Of a DNA stretch of 64,000 bases, positions 17,569-27,982 are shown piece by piece. The notes beneath the pieces are model-generated. The model saw only the letters and a list, made by a program, of their open reading frames with translations, was not told where the DNA came from and made no database searches. Every line of letters begins with the position of its first letter. Position 1 is the stretch's first letter. The DNA is from Brevundimonas subvibrioides (GTDB lineage: Bacteria > Pseudomonadota > Alphaproteobacteria > Caulobacterales > Caulobacteraceae): contig NZ_NCEQ01000002.1 in assembly GCF_002280785.1 (NCBI RefSeq), positions 62,001 through 126,000 of the forward strand, given 5' to 3'. A program made the position numbers and the translations under genes.

Positions 17569-19479
17569 ATGGCGCGTGGTGAACGATCGGGACAGCGGGG
17601 CGGGGGCGGCATAGAGGCGAAGGCGCAGAACGCCGGCGCCGCGGCCGAGGCGCCCGTCGATCCCAAAACCATCCCCGCTCTGATGGATCTGATCCGGCTG
17701 GTGGCCCGATCCGGCGCACCGCAGCTGAAGCTGCGTCTGACCGTGTCCATCCTGCTGACGATCGCGGGCAAGGGGCTGGGGGTGCTGGCGCCGCTGGTGC
17801 TCGGCGCGGCGGTCAACCATCTGGCGGCGGATCAGCCGGCGGGCGTTTCGGTCGGACTGGGCTTCGCGGGCTTCGCGGTCGGCTGGGCGATCGTGCGGTT
17901 CCTGTCGTCGAGCGCGCCGCAGCTCTCGGATGTGGTCTTCGCGCCCGTGCGGGCGGCGGCGCAGCGGACGGCGGCGACCGAGACCTTCGCCCACGCCCTG
18001 AGCCTGTCGCTCGATTTCCACCAGACAAAGCGGTCTGGCTCCCTGTCGCGGACGGTCGACCGCGGGTCGCGCTCGGTCGACTTCCTGCTGAGGATTCTCG
18101 CGTTCAACCTCGCGCCGACCGGGCTGGAGCTGATCCTGGCGGCGGCGGTGCTGGGCGGGAAATACGACTGGCGGTTCGCGGCCGTCGCGGTGGTCGTGGT
18201 GGTCGTCTACTCGATCCTGACCTTCTCGATCTCCAACTGGCGGATCGAGCATCGGCGGACGATGAACACGGCCGACACCGAGGCGGCGGGCCAGGTCGTC
18301 GACGCCCTGATCAACTATGAGACCGTGAAGTCGTTCGGGGCCGAGACACGGGCGGCGCTGGGCTACGACCGGGCCCTTGGAGCCTATAACGACGCCGCGC
18401 TGAAGGCCAACAGTTCGCTGGCGCTGCTGAACGCGGTGCAGGCCCTGATCATGAATATCGGTCTTGGCGTCATGGCTGTCATGGCCGGGTTCGAGGCGGC
18501 GGCCGGGCGGATGGGACCGGGCGACGTGACGGCGGCGGTGCTGATCCTGATCTCCCTGTATGCGCCCCTCAACATCCTGGGCTTCGCCTATCGGGAAATC
18601 CGCCAGTCCTTCATCGACATGGAGGAGATGCTGAAGGTCACCCGCCAGACGCCGCAGGTCGCCGATGCGCCGGGCGCCGCGGATCTCGTCCGGCCCGAGG
18701 GGCAGAGCGGCGGGGCGCTGGCCTTCGAGGATGTGTCCTTCCGTCACGACGCGCGCGCAAACGGGCTGGAGGATGTGTCCTTCACCGTCCAGCCGGGCAC
18801 GACGACGGCCCTGGTCGGTCCCTCGGGATCGGGCAAGTCGACGATCGTCAAACTGGCGCTGCGGCTGCTGGATCCACAGGTTGGACGCGTGGTGATCGAC
18901 GGGGCAGACGTGCGCGACGTGACCCAGGCCTCGCTGCGCCGCGCGGTGGCCCTGGTGCCGCAGGACGTGGCCCTGTTCAACGACACACTGGCGGTCAACA
19001 TCGCCTTCGCCCGCCCCGAGGCGGACGAGACGGCGATCTGGGCGGCGGCGGAGGCGGCGGAACTGGCGGAGTTTATCCGCAGCCTGCCGGACGGGATGGA
19101 GACGCGTGTCGGCGAGCGGGGTCTGAAGCTGTCCGGCGGCGAGCGTCAGCGGGTCGGCATCGCCCGGGCCCTGCTGGCCGATCCCTGTATCCTGATCCTG
19201 GATGAGGCGACCAGCGCGCTGGACAGCCGCACCGAGGCTGCGATCCAGAAGACCCTGCGCAAGGCCAAGGCGGGTCGGACGACCCTGGTGGTGGCTCACC
19301 GGCTGTCGACCATCGCCGATGCGGAGCAGATCCTGGTGCTGAAGGCGGGCCGGATCGTCGAGCGCGGGGCGCACCATGAGTTGGTGGCCCGGGTTGGCGG
19401 CGAATACGCGGCTCTGTGGAAGAAGCAGACGCGCGGCGCGCGGATCGGCCTCGACGGGGACCGTCAGTCGGCGGGTTGA
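17569..19479 (+). CDS. Atm1-like ABC transporter (fused permease and ATPase)
   Basis: A 636-residue half-transporter of the Atm1/HMT type. After a polar N-terminal tail of about 50 residues come six membrane helices, then the nucleotide-binding domain with Walker A GPSGSGKST, Q loop (LVPQDVALFNDTLAVNI), signature LSGGERQRVGIARALL, Walker [13 protein letters not shown] and H-loop VVAHRLST. FHQTKRSGSLSRTVDRG and MEEMLKV are landmarks of the Atm1 group, which exports glutathione-linked sulfur or metal compounds; the substrate here is not known. Its 3' end overlaps the convergent gene by 16 bases. Confidence 0.9.
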   Translation: MARGERSGQRGGGGIEAKAQNAGAAAEAPVDPKTIPALMDLIRLVARSGAPQLKLRLTVSILLTIAGKGLGVLAPLVLGAAVNHLAADQPAGVSVGLGFAGFAVGWAIVRFLSSSAPQLSDVVFAPVRAAAQRTAATETFAHALSLSLDFHQTKRSGSLSRTVDRGSRSVDFLLRILAFNLAPTGLELILAAAVLGGKYDWRFAAVAVVVVVVYSILTFSISNWRIEHRRTMNTADTEAAGQVVDALINYETVKSFGAETRAALGYDRALGAYNDAALKANSSLALLNAVQALIMNIGLGVMAVMAGFEAAAGRMGPGDVTAAVLILISLYAPLNILGFAYREIRQSFIDMEEMLKVTRQTPQVADAPGAADLVRPEGQSGGALAFEDVSFRHDARANGLEDVSFTVQPGTTTALVGPSGSGKSTIVKLALRLLDPQVGRVVIDGADVRDVTQASLRRAVALVPQDVALFNDTLAVNIAFARPEADETAIWAAAEAAELAEFIRSLPDGMETRVGERGLKLSGGERQRVGIARALLADPCILILDEATSALDSRTEAAIQKTLRKAKAGRTTLVVAHRLSTIADAEQILVLKAGRIVERGAHHELVARVGGEYAALWKKQTRGARIGLDGDRQSAG

Positions 19480-19949
19480 TCCGCCGCCGGAATCTTGCGC
19501 GCCACCATCTGGTGCAGATTGGCCAGGATCTCGGTACGGGTCTCCTCCGCATCCTCGGGCAGGCCGAGGATCAGCTGAAGCGCCTGGGCGTGGACGGTGA
19601 CGATACGCCAGTCGAAAGCTGCGCCGGGGAGGGCCGCGTCGATCAGGTCGCACAGGCCGGCGGCGGCCTTGCACAGGTCGTCGCGATCGAACGGGCCGGC
19701 CGCGTCGATGATCGCGCTGCCGATCTCATAGGCCTCGTTCAACCGCAGAACGGGGTCCTGATCTGCGGGTGGGGCCTGAAGGGCGGCGAGCCGGCCGATC
19801 CGTTCGGCGACGATGGCCTGGCTTTCGGTCTTCAGGTTGTCGAGGTTGGCGCGGGCCTGGGCCATGGCGACGCCGACGCTCAGTCCGCCGGGCTGGTCGA
19901 TGATGGTCGACAGGCGCGAGGTGCGCGGCTTCCACATCACGGCGGTCAT
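19464..19949 (-). CDS. Conserved hypothetical protein paired with a receiver protein
   Basis: A 161-residue, mostly helical soluble protein with no motif I recognise. It begins MTAVMWKPRTSRLSTIIDQPGG, and its middle (KTESQAIVAERIGRLAALQAP, given as a landmark around residues 41-60) is a coiled-coil-like helix; the C-terminal half is helical with few charged clusters (AEETRTEILANLHQMVARK). It overlaps the receiver gene by 4 bases (ATGA), so the two are translated together and likely act together, possibly as target and receiver. Function is not known. Confidence 0.75.
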   Translation of the reverse strand: MTAVMWKPRTSRLSTIIDQPGGLSVGVAMAQARANLDNLKTESQAIVAERIGRLAALQAPPADQDPVLRLNEAYEIGSAIIDAAGPFDRDDLCKAAAGLCDLIDAALPGAAFDWRIVTVHAQALQLILGLPEDAEETRTEILANLHQMVARKIPAADQPAD

Positions 19950-20530
19950 GATGTGAGCGCCTCGGCGGAAGCGGCGGCGGCCCTGTCGGCAAGGTGTGAG
20001 GTCAGGCGGATCATATCGGCGCGCCGTTCGCCGTCGTTAAGCGGCGTCGCGGGGGCGAAGCGGCGGTCCGGGCCGGAAAAGTCCCCGGCCTCGAGGAACG
20101 GCCGGTTGTCACGCGCGACCCAGATGATGCGTTCCAGAACCACAGCGGGGCTGAAGGGCTTGGTGACGAGGAAATTGGCGCCGCAGTCGCGCACGTCCGC
20201 CACCTTGGAGCGCCGCACATGGCTGGCGGTCATGATCACCGGGACGAAGGCGTTCGGCTCCAGGCCGGAGCGGCGGAGCCAGCGGACGAGTCCGTGACCG
20301 TCGGAGCCCTCCATTTCGCAGTCGATCAACAGCAGATCGATGGTGTGGAGTTTCAGCAACTCCATCGCCTGGGCCGTGCTGCGTGGCGTGTGTTTCGTGC
20401 GGATGCCGAAGCCCTGGAGCGCCTGGATGGTCACCTCCATGCTGAACGGCGAATCGTCGACGACCATCGTGACAGCCCCGGTCAGATTGAAGACCGCGCT
20501 TTCGCGCAGCGGCTCGTCGGCAGCGCTCAT
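19946..20530 (-). CDS. Single-domain response regulator with GPDRR tail
   Basis: A CheY-type receiver of about 194 residues: acidic pocket VVDDSPF, phospho-acceptor in LLLIDCEMEGSDG, Thr/Ser in IMTASH and Lys in LVTKPFSP. After the receiver comes RDNRPFLEAGDFSGPDRRFAP and a helical tail, but no DNA-binding domain. The FSGPDRR motif is shared with the receiver at 52743-53276. Start chosen at ATG 20530; a GTG at 20581 in frame is the alternative. Coupled by ATGA overlap to the downstream hypothetical gene. Confidence 0.87.
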   Translation of the reverse strand: MSAADEPLRESAVFNLTGAVTMVVDDSPFSMEVTIQALQGFGIRTKHTPRSTAQAMELLKLHTIDLLLIDCEMEGSDGHGLVRWLRRSGLEPNAFVPVIMTASHVRRSKVADVRDCGANFLVTKPFSPAVVLERIIWVARDNRPFLEAGDFSGPDRRFAPATPLNDGERRADMIRLTSHLADRAAAASAEALTS

Positions 20531-20768
20531 GGACGACGCTGGGTCCGGGCAGTCAAAGGGTGCATGGGTAGCCTTGGTCACGGGCGGCCAAAAATGGCGG
20601 TTTCTTCTCTACGACGCGTTAACGCCGGAGTCTGGTTCCCATGACGGAAGGTGGCAAAGCGCCGCCGCAAGACGGTCCCTGGAGCAGGATCGGCATCACA
20701 TATCAGCGAGAGCCTGGTTCACGCTCTCGACAGAAGCGCGAAGCGCTTCCGTCTCAACCGATCAGCCT

Positions 20769-21719
<951 letters not shown>

Positions 21720-21779
21720 GAGGCGTCCGGAAGGGGCGGGCGAAACGGCCCTGTCGCAAGGCGCCGGAACCTAGAGAGG

Positions 21780-22146
21780 TCAACGCACGGGGGCAAGCGG
21801 GGGTTCAGGAGAACAGAGGTTGATGCGGCGGGTGATTCCGATGGCGCCGAGGAAGGCCTCGTCGTGGCTGACCACCAGAAGGGCTCCGTCATAGGCCCGC
21901 AGCCCCGCCTCCACCGCCTCGATCGAGTCGATGTCGAGATGGTTGGTCGGCTCGTCGAGACTCAGCCAGCCCGGCTCTGCGAACAGCAGGTCGGCCAGAC
22001 CGGCCCGGGTGCGCTGGCCGCCGGACAGGGTCGCAAGGCGGGTCGCCGGTGCGCTCAGGCCCGAAGGCGAGGTTGAGGTCGGAGAAAAGAGGCGATCCGC
22101 CGGGCGGGGCCCAGGCGAGATCTTGCAGAACGATGGAGGCGGACAT
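21780..22146 (-). pseudogene. ABC-F family ATPase remnant with large internal deletion
   Basis: The 5' end begins as an intact ABC-F protein (MSASIVLQDLAWAPPGG, then SPLFSDLNLAFGPERT) and stops just where the first Walker A should follow. It then passes, in a shifted frame, into the C-terminal part of a second nucleotide-binding domain: signature LSGGQRTRAGLADLLF, Walker B LSLDEPTNHLDID and H-loop LLVVSHDEAFL, ending at a TGA at 21780-21782. About 400 codons, including both Walker A motifs, are missing, so the gene is dead. Intact relatives are roughly 500-residue ribosome-associated ATPases. Confidence 0.85.
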
Positions 22147-22316
22147 GGCTTTCCCGATGCAAGGCTTCGAAGGGCGGTTGCGGTCGGGAAGGGATCACAT
22201 GGTCGGCGCGGGCCTTCGTCTGAAGCGGAGGTCAGAGGCTAGGGGAGGGGCTGGGCGGGATCAAGGCATCGACAGTCCGTCATCTTCGGGACAAGCCTGA
22301 GGACGACGGAGGGAAA

Positions 22317-23219
22317 CTACTCGTCTCGCGCCAAGGGATGGTGCCGGTTGACCACCTGGGTCAGGCGGTCGGTCGCCACGTGCGTATAGATCTGGGTCGT
22401 GGCGATGTCGGCGTGGCCGAGCAGGGTCTGGACGACGCGCAGGTCGGCGCCGCCCTCGAGCAGATGGGTGGCGAAGGCGTGGCGCAGGACGTGGGGGCTG
22501 ACGCGGGCGGGGTCGATGTCGGCGTCCAGCGCCGCCTGATCCAGCATCTGGGCGAAGCGACGGGGGGTCAGATGGCTGGCGGTCGTGCCTGACGGGAACA
22601 GCCACGGGCTGTCGGGGGTCTTTTCGGGGCGAGCGGCGTCGCGAACGATCAGCCAGGCCTTCACGGCCTCGCGCGCCGAGGCGTTCAACGGCGCCAGCCG
22701 CTCCTTGCCGCCCTTGCCGCGCACGATGAGGTAGGCGGGATCGCGGCGCACGGCCTCGACCCGCAGGGCCAGCAGTTCCGACACCCGCAGGCCCGAGGCA
22801 TAGGCCAGTTCGACCAGGGCGATCATGCGCACGCCCGAGGCGCCGTCGCGGGCGGCGGATGCGGTCAGCAGCCGCACGACCTCTTCGCGGCTCAGGGTGC
22901 GGGGCAGGGGGCGGCCCTGTTTCGGGGCGTCGAGGCGCCGGGAGGGGTCATCGGCGCGCCAGCCCTCGCCCATGGCGAAGCGGTAGAACTGGCGCACGGC
23001 CGAGCGACGACGCGCGGCGGTGGCGGCGGACAGGCCCCGAAGCGAGAGGCCGGCGAACCAGGCCTCGATCGCGGTCTCGTCCGCGGCCATCAGGCCGAGC
23101 GCACCGAGGGCCGCCTCAGCATCCGCAAGATCGCGGGCGTAGGCCGACAGCGTGTTCGGCGAGGCGTCCCGCTCCACAGCCATCATCTCCAGGAAGGCTT
23201 CGACCTGGGGCGTGGTCAT
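22317..23219 (-). CDS. xerD: Site-specific tyrosine recombinase XerD
   Basis: A 300-residue recombinase that resolves chromosome dimers at dif with XerC and FtsK. The N-terminal SAM-like domain (residues 1-90) is followed by the catalytic domain with Arg in YASGLRVSELLAL, Lys in VRGKGGKERL, the HxxR box HVLRHAFATHLLEGG, His in LLGHADIATTQIYTHV and its tyrosine nucleophile. Full length, divergent from aroK; no integrase-type neighbours, so this is the housekeeping enzyme. Confidence 0.93.
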   Translation of the reverse strand: MTTPQVEAFLEMMAVERDASPNTLSAYARDLADAEAALGALGLMAADETAIEAWFAGLSLRGLSAATAARRRSAVRQFYRFAMGEGWRADDPSRRLDAPKQGRPLPRTLSREEVVRLLTASAARDGASGVRMIALVELAYASGLRVSELLALRVEAVRRDPAYLIVRGKGGKERLAPLNASAREAVKAWLIVRDAARPEKTPDSPWLFPSGTTASHLTPRRFAQMLDQAALDADIDPARVSPHVLRHAFATHLLEGGADLRVVQTLLGHADIATTQIYTHVATDRLTQVVNRHHPLARDE

Positions 23220-23317
23220 TGTCGGGCGCCGTCAGACGGGCGCTGGCGAGCGGCGGCGCTTGGTGTAGAGACTGGAGCGACCATGCCTTGCCGTAACTCC
23301 TCCCGCCGAGACCGACC

Positions 23318-23887
23318 GTGAGCGCACGCGCCTCGGCCGCCGCGATTCCCGCGCCGACCCGCACCATAGCGCTCGTGGGGCTCATGGGCGTGGGCAAATC
23401 GTCGGTCGGGCGCCGCCTCGCCAACCGGCTGGGCCTGGCCTTTGTCGATGGCGACGAGGCCATCGAGGCGGCGGCGCGGATGACCGTGTCCGACATCTTC
23501 GCCCGGATGGGTGAGGCCGAGTTCCGGGCCGGAGAGGCGCGGGTCATGCGCCGCCTGCTGGAAGGGCCGCCGATCGTGCTGGCCACCGGCGGCGGGGCGG
23601 TGCTGAATCCCGACACGCGGGAGCTGATGAAGGCCCATGCGACCTCAGTCTGGTTGAGAGCCGATCTGAAGATCGTGGCCCAGCGGGTGCAACGGCGGGA
23701 CACCCGGCCCCTGCTGCGCGGCAAGGACCCGCTCGTGGCGCTGAAGGCGATGGCCGAGGTGCGCTACCCCATCTACGAGGCGACGGCCGATCTGACCGTG
23801 GACGTCGGCGCTGGCTCCCATGCCCAGGCGGTGGACGCGATCGTTGCGGCCCTGAACCACTACTGGGCGAACGGAGCGACGGCATGA
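23318..23887 (+). CDS. aroK: Shikimate kinase
   Basis: A 189-residue kinase that phosphorylates shikimate at O3 in aromatic amino acid synthesis. Walker [10 protein letters not shown] (about 21-29), the shikimate-binding [16 protein letters not shown] and LATGGGAVL, and the lid with RRDTRPLL are all present. It starts with GTG and overlaps aroB by 4 bases (ATGA), forming an aroK-aroB-acetyltransferase operon. Confidence 0.95.
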   Translation: MSARASAAAIPAPTRTIALVGLMGVGKSSVGRRLANRLGLAFVDGDEAIEAAARMTVSDIFARMGEAEFRAGEARVMRRLLEGPPIVLATGGGAVLNPDTRELMKAHATSVWLRADLKIVAQRVQRRDTRPLLRGKDPLVALKAMAEVRYPIYEATADLTVDVGAGSHAQAVDAIVAALNHYWANGATA

Positions 23888-24987
23888 CGGTGGTTGCGGT
23901 CTCCGGCGGATCGTTCGCCGCCTATGACGTGGTGGTCGGGCGCGGCCTGTTGGCCGAGGCGGGCGCGCGGATCGCACCGATCGCGCGCGGGCGGACGGTG
24001 ATCGTCTCGGACGAGACCGTGGCGCCGCTCCACGGGCCGGCGCTGCAGGCCTCCCTGGCGGCGGCGGGCGTGCGGTCGGAGATCGTGGCCGTGCCGGCGG
24101 GCGAGGCGTCCAAATCCTTCGCTGAACTGGAACGGCTGATGGACCGGCTGCTGGCGGCGGGGCTGGATCGCAAGGACGTCGTGGTGGCCCTGGGCGGGGG
24201 GGTCGTCGGCGACCTGGCCGGTCTGGCGGCGGCCCTCTACATGCGCGGCATCGATTTCGTGCAGGTTCCGACGACCCTGCTGGCCCAGGTGGACTCCTCC
24301 GTCGGCGGCAAGACGGCGATCGATACGCCCCGGGGCAAGAACCTGGTCGGGGCCTTTCACCAGCCGCGGCTGGTGCTGGCCGATATCGACGTGCTGGCGA
24401 CCCTCCCGGATGTGCAACTGCGGTCGGGTTGGGCCGAGGTGCTGAAGCACGGGCTGATCTGCGATGCGGACTTCTTCGACTGGCTGGCGGGAGACGGGGC
24501 AGCGGGGGCCCGGGGCGATCCGGCGGCGCTGGAGCGGGCGGTGATCCGTTCGGTCGAGATCAAGTCGGCCATCGTCGGCGAGGACGAGAAGGAGGCGGGC
24601 CGTCGCGCCCTGCTGAACCTCGGCCACACCTTCGGCCACGCCATCGAGGCGGAGCTGGGCTTCGAGGAGGCGGCCCTGGCCCATGGCGAGGCCGTGGCGC
24701 TCGGCTGCTGCATGGCGTTCCGGTTCTCGGTTGCTCAGGGCCTGTGCGCGGCGGCGGACGCCGAACGGGTCGAGGCAGTGATCGCGGCGGCCGGCCTGCC
24801 GACCCGGCTGGCGCAGGCGGGTCAATTTTCGGCCGAGGCCTTGCTGGCGCGTATGGCGGGGGACAAGAAGGCGGAGGCCGGGGGCGTGACCCTGATCCTC
24901 GCGCGTCGGATCGGCGACGCCTTTGGGCAGCGCTATGACGACACCGCGCCGATCCTCGATTTCCTGAAGAGTGAAGGCGCGGCGTGA
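23884..24987 (+). CDS. aroB: 3-dehydroquinate synthase
   Basis: A 367-residue NAD- and metal-dependent enzyme converting DAHP into 3-dehydroquinate. [23 protein letters not shown] region, [32 protein letters not shown], and the metal-binding [10 protein letters not shown] and [12 protein letters not shown] are visible in the usual order. Overlaps aroK and the following acetyltransferase by 4 bases each. Confidence 0.96.
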   Translation: MTVVAVSGGSFAAYDVVVGRGLLAEAGARIAPIARGRTVIVSDETVAPLHGPALQASLAAAGVRSEIVAVPAGEASKSFAELERLMDRLLAAGLDRKDVVVALGGGVVGDLAGLAAALYMRGIDFVQVPTTLLAQVDSSVGGKTAIDTPRGKNLVGAFHQPRLVLADIDVLATLPDVQLRSGWAEVLKHGLICDADFFDWLAGDGAAGARGDPAALERAVIRSVEIKSAIVGEDEKEAGRRALLNLGHTFGHAIEAELGFEEAALAHGEAVALGCCMAFRFSVAQGLCAAADAERVEAVIAAAGLPTRLAQAGQFSAEALLARMAGDKKAEAGGVTLILARRIGDAFGQRYDDTAPILDFLKSEGAA

Positions 24988-25568
24988 TCCCGATCGTTCC
25001 GCTGGAAGACGCCTGCGTGCGGCTGGAGCCCTATGCGGCCGGGCTGGAGGAGGAGGTGCGGGCGGCGCTGAACGTCGATCCGGACAGCTGGGCCGTCATG
25101 GTCGGGACGGCGCACGGCGAGCATTTCGACCGGTTCTGGACCTCGGCGCTGCGGGACATGCAGGCCGGGACCAAGGTGGCCTACGCGGTGCGGCGGTTGT
25201 CGGACGGCGTCGTGGTCGGCACCTCCAGCCTCTATGAGATCCGGCCCGAGCACCGGCGCTGCGAGATCGGGGCGACCTTCTATCGGCCGGACGCGCGAGG
25301 CGGCGTGGTCAATCCGGCCTGCAAGCGGCTGATGCTGGAGCACGCGTTCGCCTCGGGCATCGTGCGGGTCGAAATCCTGACCGACGCAATCAATGCCCGC
25401 AGCCGTGCGGCGATCACGAAGCTGGGCGCGCGGTTCGAGGGCGTGCTGGGCAATCACAAGATCACCTGGACCGGCCGGGTCAGGGATACGGCGCTGTACG
25501 CCGTTCTGGACCGGGACTGGCCGGATGTCCGGAGCCGCCTCGATGCCCGGCTGACGGCGTCGGCCTAG
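24984..25568 (+). CDS. GNAT family N-acetyltransferase (RimJ/RimL type)
   Basis: A 194-residue GNAT enzyme. The RimJ-like layout is visible: N-terminal [62 protein letters not shown] and the typical [20 protein letters not shown], where the N-x-x-S motif contacts acetyl-CoA. It starts with GTG, coupled to aroB. The substrate is unknown; a link to the shikimate pathway is only by position. Confidence 0.88.
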   Translation: MIPIVPLEDACVRLEPYAAGLEEEVRAALNVDPDSWAVMVGTAHGEHFDRFWTSALRDMQAGTKVAYAVRRLSDGVVVGTSSLYEIRPEHRRCEIGATFYRPDARGGVVNPACKRLMLEHAFASGIVRVEILTDAINARSRAAITKLGARFEGVLGNHKITWTGRVRDTALYAVLDRDWPDVRSRLDARLTASA

Positions 25569-25969
25569 TCGATCGCCCGGCACTCCGTCGGCTGGCGGCC
25601 GTCGGCGGACCAGGTGGCGAGGATGCCCTTGCCGCGCAGCTCATAGGCGCTGGCCTTGTACCAGATGCCGTCGGCGGCTCTTTCCTGATACAGATCAACG
25701 GCCTCCCCGTTCGAGTTGCGGACCGTCGCCATGGCGCGGGGGTTGTCGAAATCGACCGACAGGCGTTCACCGTTATCGCACAGATAGACGGTGCGGATGA
25801 CGCGGTTGACCGCGCGATCCTGAATCTCGGCGCCCGTGCGACGACGCGCGGTCTGGGCGTCGATCGCACGCTGGCGCACGGCCTCGCCGTCAGTCGGGGC
25901 CTTGGCGGGCCCGGGGCCGCAGGCGGAGAGGGCCGAAGTCGCGGCCGCAATCAGGATCAGGTGACGCAT
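25565..25969 (-). CDS. MliC-like lysozyme-inhibitor family lipoprotein
   Basis: A 134-residue protein with a lipoprotein signal (LIAAATSALSAC, lipobox cysteine near residue 17). The mature part has the MliC pattern: VYLCDNGERLSVDFDN, ADGIWYKASAYELRGKG, ending in ATWSADGRQPTEC, with the two cysteines that usually form the disulfide. MliC proteins block C-type lysozyme at the outer membrane or in the periplasm. Converges on the acetyltransferase gene with a 4-base overlap. Confidence 0.8.
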   Translation of the reverse strand: MRHLILIAAATSALSACGPGPAKAPTDGEAVRQRAIDAQTARRRTGAEIQDRAVNRVIRTVYLCDNGERLSVDFDNPRAMATVRNSNGEAVDLYQERAADGIWYKASAYELRGKGILATWSADGRQPTECRAID

Positions 25970-25990
25970 CAGTCTCTCTAGGCGTTACGG

Positions 25991-26473
25991 TCAGGCTTGG
26001 CTAACGGGCCGGACGGACCGCCGTTCCCGGAAGAATCTGCGCAGCAGCGCCGCCGCTTCTTCCCCCAACAGGCCGCCCTCGGTCGTCGGGCGCGAATGCA
26101 GGGTCGGCTGTTCGAACAGGCGGGGACCGTGGATGACGGCGCCGCCCTTCGGATCGTCCGCCGCCCAGACGACGCGGCCGATTCGGGCATGGCTGATGGC
26201 CCCGGCGCACATGGCGCAGGGCTCCAGCGTCACATAAAGAGTCAGGCCCGTGAGACGATAGTTTCCGGTCGCCAGGGCCGCCGCGCGAATGGCCTCGATC
26301 TCTGCGTGAGCGGTGGGATCAAGGCCTCCGATGGGGCCGTTGGCGCCGACGGAAACGACGGATCCGGTCGCTTCATCGACCACGACGGCGCCCACAGGCA
26401 CCTCTCCGGCGTCCGCCGCCGCTTGCGCCAGGTCCAATGCCATGCGCATGAACCGCTCATCATGGCCCGCCAT
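25991..26473 (-). CDS. tadA: tRNA-specific adenosine deaminase TadA
   Basis: A 160-residue zinc deaminase converting A34 of tRNA-Arg(ACG) to inosine. The zinc/proton site TAHAEIEAI and EPCAMCAGAISHARI are present, with VPVGAVVVDEATG before. I chose the ATG at 26471-26473 as the first in-frame methionine that gives a normal length; its codon lies within the first codons of rluB on the other strand. No ribosome binding site is visible, so the message may be leaderless. Confidence 0.93.
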   Translation of the reverse strand: MAGHDERFMRMALDLAQAAADAGEVPVGAVVVDEATGSVVSVGANGPIGGLDPTAHAEIEAIRAAALATGNYRLTGLTLYVTLEPCAMCAGAISHARIGRVVWAADDPKGGAVIHGPRLFEQPTLHSRPTTEGGLLGEEAAALLRRFFRERRSVRPVSQA

Positions 26474-27982
26474 ACAGACGACAACGACAAGAAGCCCCGG
26501 CCCAGTCAAGCCCCGAGGGCGCATAAGCCCGGCGACCGCCCGAAAAGCGGCTCCGCGCGCCCCGGCTCGGCCTCCGCCGCCCTGTTCCAGTCCAGCACCA
26601 AGGCCCCTGAAGGGGGACGGAGCTCGGGCAGCGGACGCGCCTATGCGCCGGACAAGGGCGCACGCCCGGAACCGAAGCCGAAGGGCCCGCGCGCCGGCGC
26701 CAAGCCGGGCGGCAAGCCAGGCAAGGATGCCGCGCCGGTCGAGCCGAAACGCAGCGAGCGGATCGCCAAGGCCATGGCGCGCGCCGGCATCGCCTCGCGC
26801 CGCGAGGTCGAGCGGCTGATCGGCCTGGGCAAGGTGGCGGTGAACGGCCGCATCCTCGACACGCCGGCGACCCTGGTGACGCGCGACGACGTCATCACCG
26901 TGGACGGCAAGCCGATCGCGGCGGCCCAGGCCACGCGCGTCTGGCGCTACAACAAGCCGGTCGGCCTGCTGACCTCGCACAACGATCCGCAAGGGCGGCC
27001 GACGGTGTTCGACGCCCTGCCCAGCGGCCTGCCGCGGGTGATCTCGGTCGGGCGTCTGGACATCAACACCGAAGGCCTGCTGCTGCTGACGAACGACGGC
27101 GAGCTGTCGCGCGCCCTGGAGCTGCCTGAGACGGCTCTGGTGCGTCAGTACCGGGCGCGGGCGCGGGGTCGCATCACCCAGGCCGAGCTCGACAGGCTGA
27201 AGGACGGGGTCACCGTCGATGGCGTCCGCTACGGCCCGGTCGAGGCGACCATAGACAAGGCCACGACCAAGGAGGACGGCTCGCAGGCCGCCAACCTGTG
27301 GATCAGCGTCCAGATCGCCGAGGGCAAGAACCGCGAAGTCCGCAAGGTGCTGGAATCGGTCGGCCTCACCGTCAACCGGCTGATCCGGCTGGCCTACGGA
27401 CCCTTCCAGCTGGGGACCCTGGCGACCGGTTCGGTCGAGGAGATCGGCCCCCGCGTGATCCGCGAGTTGCTGGGCGAACACATCCGCCCCGACAACCTGC
27501 CCGAGGGCAACACCGTCGCCACGCCCGCGCCCGTACCGGGCCGTCGCACGAGCACGCCCAAGGTGGCGGGCGTCTCGGGCTCGGCCATGTCGGACCCGTC
27601 GCGCAAGCCCAGCCGCGTGCGCGCCGCCGAGACCGCCCATGTCCAGGGCGTCGAACGCGCCAACCGGCCGCCCAAGAAGGCCGGCTGGGCCAAGGCCGGC
27701 GCGCCCAATCCGCGCGGTCCCTCGACCAAGACGCCGTGGAAGCCTCGCGAAGAGGGCGCCGCGGGCGGTGAACGGCCCGCCCGGGTGTTCAAGCCGCGCG
27801 AGGACAAGATCATCGGTCCGAAGTCGGCGACCTGGGCTCGCGACGGGGATAAGCCCAGGCGCGACTTCAAGCCGCGCGACGGCGCCGGCGCGCCGCGTTC
27901 CAGCGGGCCTCGCTCTGGCCCGGGCGGTCCTCGTCCTACAGGCGCCAAGCCCGGCGGATCACGCGGCCCCTCGCGGGGCTAG
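26462..27982 (+). CDS. rluB: 23S rRNA pseudouridine synthase RluB-type with long tails
   Basis: A 506-residue protein. The centre (about 90-340) is the RsuA/RluB enzyme: an S4 RNA-binding domain (RIAKAMARAGIASRREVERL), then VGLLTSHNDPQGRPTVFDAL and the catalytic aspartate in GRLDINTEGLLLLTND. It is flanked by a basic, low-complexity N-terminal tail of about 95 residues and a C-terminal tail of about 160 residues rich in Arg, Pro, Gly and Lys, probably disordered RNA-binding extensions. Start at ATG 26462, overlapping the tadA start by 12 bases. Confidence 0.9.
   Translation: MARHTDDNDKKPRPSQAPRAHKPGDRPKSGSARPGSASAALFQSSTKAPEGGRSSGSGRAYAPDKGARPEPKPKGPRAGAKPGGKPGKDAAPVEPKRSERIAKAMARAGIASRREVERLIGLGKVAVNGRILDTPATLVTRDDVITVDGKPIAAAQATRVWRYNKPVGLLTSHNDPQGRPTVFDALPSGLPRVISVGRLDINTEGLLLLTNDGELSRALELPETALVRQYRARARGRITQAELDRLKDGVTVDGVRYGPVEATIDKATTKEDGSQAANLWISVQIAEGKNREVRKVLESVGLTVNRLIRLAYGPFQLGTLATGSVEEIGPRVIRELLGEHIRPDNLPEGNTVATPAPVPGRRTSTPKVAGVSGSAMSDPSRKPSRVRAAETAHVQGVERANRPPKKAGWAKAGAPNPRGPSTKTPWKPREEGAAGGERPARVFKPREDKIIGPKSATWARDGDKPRRDFKPRDGAGAPRSSGPRSGPGGPRPTGAKPGGSRGPSRG

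Noticed and set aside
20531..20768. RNA gene or riboswitch in the spacer upstream of the receiver gene
   Set aside because: Only a short GAAGCGCTTC palindrome is seen; no known RNA structure can be traced.
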